Assembly: GCA_003564925.1 (NCBI GenBank)
Contig: PXDW01000067.1
Span: forward strand, 1-5,362
Reading direction: 5' to 3'
DNA length: 5,362 nucleotides
DNA from: Candidatus Woesearchaeota archaeon
GTDB lineage: Archaea; Nanobdellota; Nanobdellia; Woesearchaeales; PXDW01
Shown: one piece after another, positions 4,073 through 5,362 of the stretch
Layout: every line of letters begins with the position of its first letter
Position numbering within the stretch: position 1 is the first letter of the stretch
The notes under the pieces: model-generated
Databases searched by the model: none
What the model was told of the DNA's origin: nothing
What the model saw: the letters and a program-made list of their open reading frames with translations, nothing else
Made by a program: the position numbers and the translations under genes

Positions 4073-5362
4073 TTAGTTTATAGAATATATGAAAACTTCT
4101 TGGCTGCATTCATCCTCAAAATGCTTTTCCAGATAAATCTTATCAAAATCATCCAGGGTTTTTTTATCAACTTCTTGCAATCCAAGATTTTTTACATAGA
4201 TAAATTTAGAAGCATTGTGCTTATCAATAAATATAGTTAGGTTTTGTGTCCAAAAGCTGTAAGCATTAAGGTTTCCATAATATCCGTACCAGGGCCAATA
4301 GTTTGAGGCAATAACTTGGCCTTCTGGAACATTCTCTTTTATGTAGATTATTGAATCATGAATCGCTCCATACCTTTGACAAGCTGCGATTTCATTCATA
4401 TTATTTAATTGCCTATTCGCTAAAACTAAAGAATTGAATACAACAAAGATTATCAATATTGCTATAACATACTTTTTAATTTTAATATATGTTTTGATTC
4501 TGAGCCTTAAATCAAGATAGCCTAGCCCGATAATTAAAGCTATAAATAAGAATGGAGAAAGCATTAATATGTATCTTGTCAGCTTAAGCCTTACAAAGAA
4601 TAGATGGAAAACTAAGGTAATAAGAATTAAAGAAAACAAAAAATAATGCTTTAAGTCTTTTTTCTCTTTAAGGTTGAATATAAAATATAAATATGGGATT
4701 AAAAGAAATATTGAAAATCTTAATTCCAGATATATATCTTCCAAAAACAATAGAGGAGATTGCCATGCTGTATACTCGCCTATGACTGAGGCTTGGGCTA
4801 GCAAGCCCCATAATGGATTGCCATATATTAGATAATTATATATTAACCAGGGGCTTAAAATTAAGATATTTCCCATTGCATAAAAAACAATAATTTTTAA
4901 TCTTGCCTTCATGTATTTTATTTTTTTCCCTTCAATCGACATTAAGAATAAAAAGCATATAATCAAAATTGAGAACAAAGCTGTAGAGTATCTCATTAAA
5001 AAAGATAGAGATGTAAATATTCCTGATAAAAAAATCTGATAACGCTTTCTTTCATCCAAAAATTTCAGGAAGAAAAAAACAGAAAAGAGCATGAAGCACA
5101 ATGAGGGTATGTCTGTATAGATTCTAAAGCTCCAAAATATGAATGTTGGGGATAAAGCAAGCAGAAATACTGATAAAAAAACATAATGCTCTTCTTTTAT
5201 AAAAAGTTTTGAAACCAAGTAAAAAGCATATAGAGTTAAAGCTGAGAAAAGGACCATCAAAATTTGAGCTGATAAAATAGATTCATTAAGTGCAAACCAA
5301 GTAATAGCAATGAAATAACTGAGCAGGGGAAACCTAAAATCCTCAGTAAAATGTGAATGTGA
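4073..5362 (-). CDS. GT-C (family 39, PMT/ArnT-like) membrane glycosyltransferase, N-terminus off the right edge
   Basis: The frame stays open from the TAA at 4073-4075 to the window edge: 429 visible residues, with the true start outside. The TTG at 5260 is internal, because the upstream codons encode FRFPLLSYFIAITWFALNES, the usual family-39 'R-x-P-L-x-Y' loop and membrane helix. About ten membrane segments follow; in visible-fragment numbering they lie roughly at 13-25, 31-54, 60-79, 86-102, 111-145, 157-178, 216-230, 240-257, 264-283 and 298-315. Family marks include SPTFIFWSFRIYTDIP (Asp84 in the position of a conserved acidic residue), LMRYSTA (123-129) and TRYILMLSPF (262-271). The C-terminus, about 335-429, is a soluble extracytoplasmic domain beginning IYIKENVPEGQVIASN and rich in Trp and Tyr. 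Enzymes of this class transfer a sugar from a lipid-phosphate donor on the outer face of the membrane. The catalytic first-loop acid would lie outside the window. The acceptor (protein or lipid) cannot be told. Confidence 0.88.
   Translation of the reverse strand, partial: SHSHFTEDFRFPLLSYFIAITWFALNESILSAQILMVLFSALTLYAFYLVSKLFIKEEHYVFLSVFLLALSPTFIFWSFRIYTDIPSLCFMLFSVFFFLKFLDERKRYQIFLSGIFTSLSFLMRYSTALFSILIICFLFLMSIEGKKIKYMKARLKIIVFYAMGNILILSPWLIYNYLIYGNPLWGLLAQASVIGEYTAWQSPLLFLEDIYLELRFSIFLLIPYLYFIFNLKEKKDLKHYFLFSLILITLVFHLFFVRLKLTRYILMLSPFLFIALIIGLGYLDLRLRIKTYIKIKKYVIAILIIFVVFNSLVLANRQLNNMNEIAACQRYGAIHDSIIYIKENVPEGQVIASNYWPWYGYYGNLNAYSFWTQNLTIFIDKHNASKFIYVKNLGLQEVDKKTLDDFDKIYLEKHFEDECSQEVFIYSIN

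Noticed and set aside
4037..4076. Eleven-codon plus-strand frames after an AT-rich TATA-like stretch
   Set aside because: They are too short, their Lys-rich codons are simply the A-rich complement of the glycosyltransferase terminator, and there is no ribosome binding site.

Overview
The window is AT-rich and gene-dense. It looks archaeal, most likely from a DPANN-type lineage such as Woesearchaeota or Pacearchaeota. The reasons are TATA (box A)-like elements about 26 nt before starts, one apparently leaderless gene, T-tract terminators without GC-rich hairpins, a Kazal-domain lipoprotein, and a cold-shock-domain gene beside a DEAD-box helicase. This placement is inference: there is no rRNA or marker gene here, and some CPR bacteria carry similar proteins.

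Layout. (1) 1-449, minus: the start of a secreted or lipid-anchored protein with tandem Kazal-type protease-inhibitor domains, running off the left edge. The two visible repeat copies are identical at the DNA level. (2) 450-585: a divergent promoter region with a box A-like element for each side and an inverted repeat between them. (3) 586-2228, plus: two overlapping genes of unknown function. The first has a Cys/His/Asp arrangement suggesting a papain- or transglutaminase-like hydrolase; the second is an unrecognised soluble protein. (4) 2229-2337: a convergent terminator region. (5) 2338-3804, minus: a compact RNA-handling operon. In transcription order it holds a DEAD-box RNA helicase, a 41-residue zinc-ribbon protein and a cold-shock-domain protein, each overlapping the next. 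(6) 3805-4072: a promoter and leader region for that operon plus the terminator of the next gene. (7) 4073-5362, minus: a multi-pass GT-C (family 39, PMT/ArnT-like) glycosyltransferase, running off the right edge.

The helicase has a single in-frame TAA just before its motif II, with perfectly conserved helicase sequence on both sides in the same frame. It is either a very recent nonsense mutation, a sequencing or assembly error, or an unusual readthrough case. The helicase, zinc ribbon and cold-shock protein plausibly act together in unwinding and chaperoning RNA. The Kazal lipoprotein and the glycosyltransferase both concern the cell surface. The two-gene unit at 586-2228 is the least explained part of the window.
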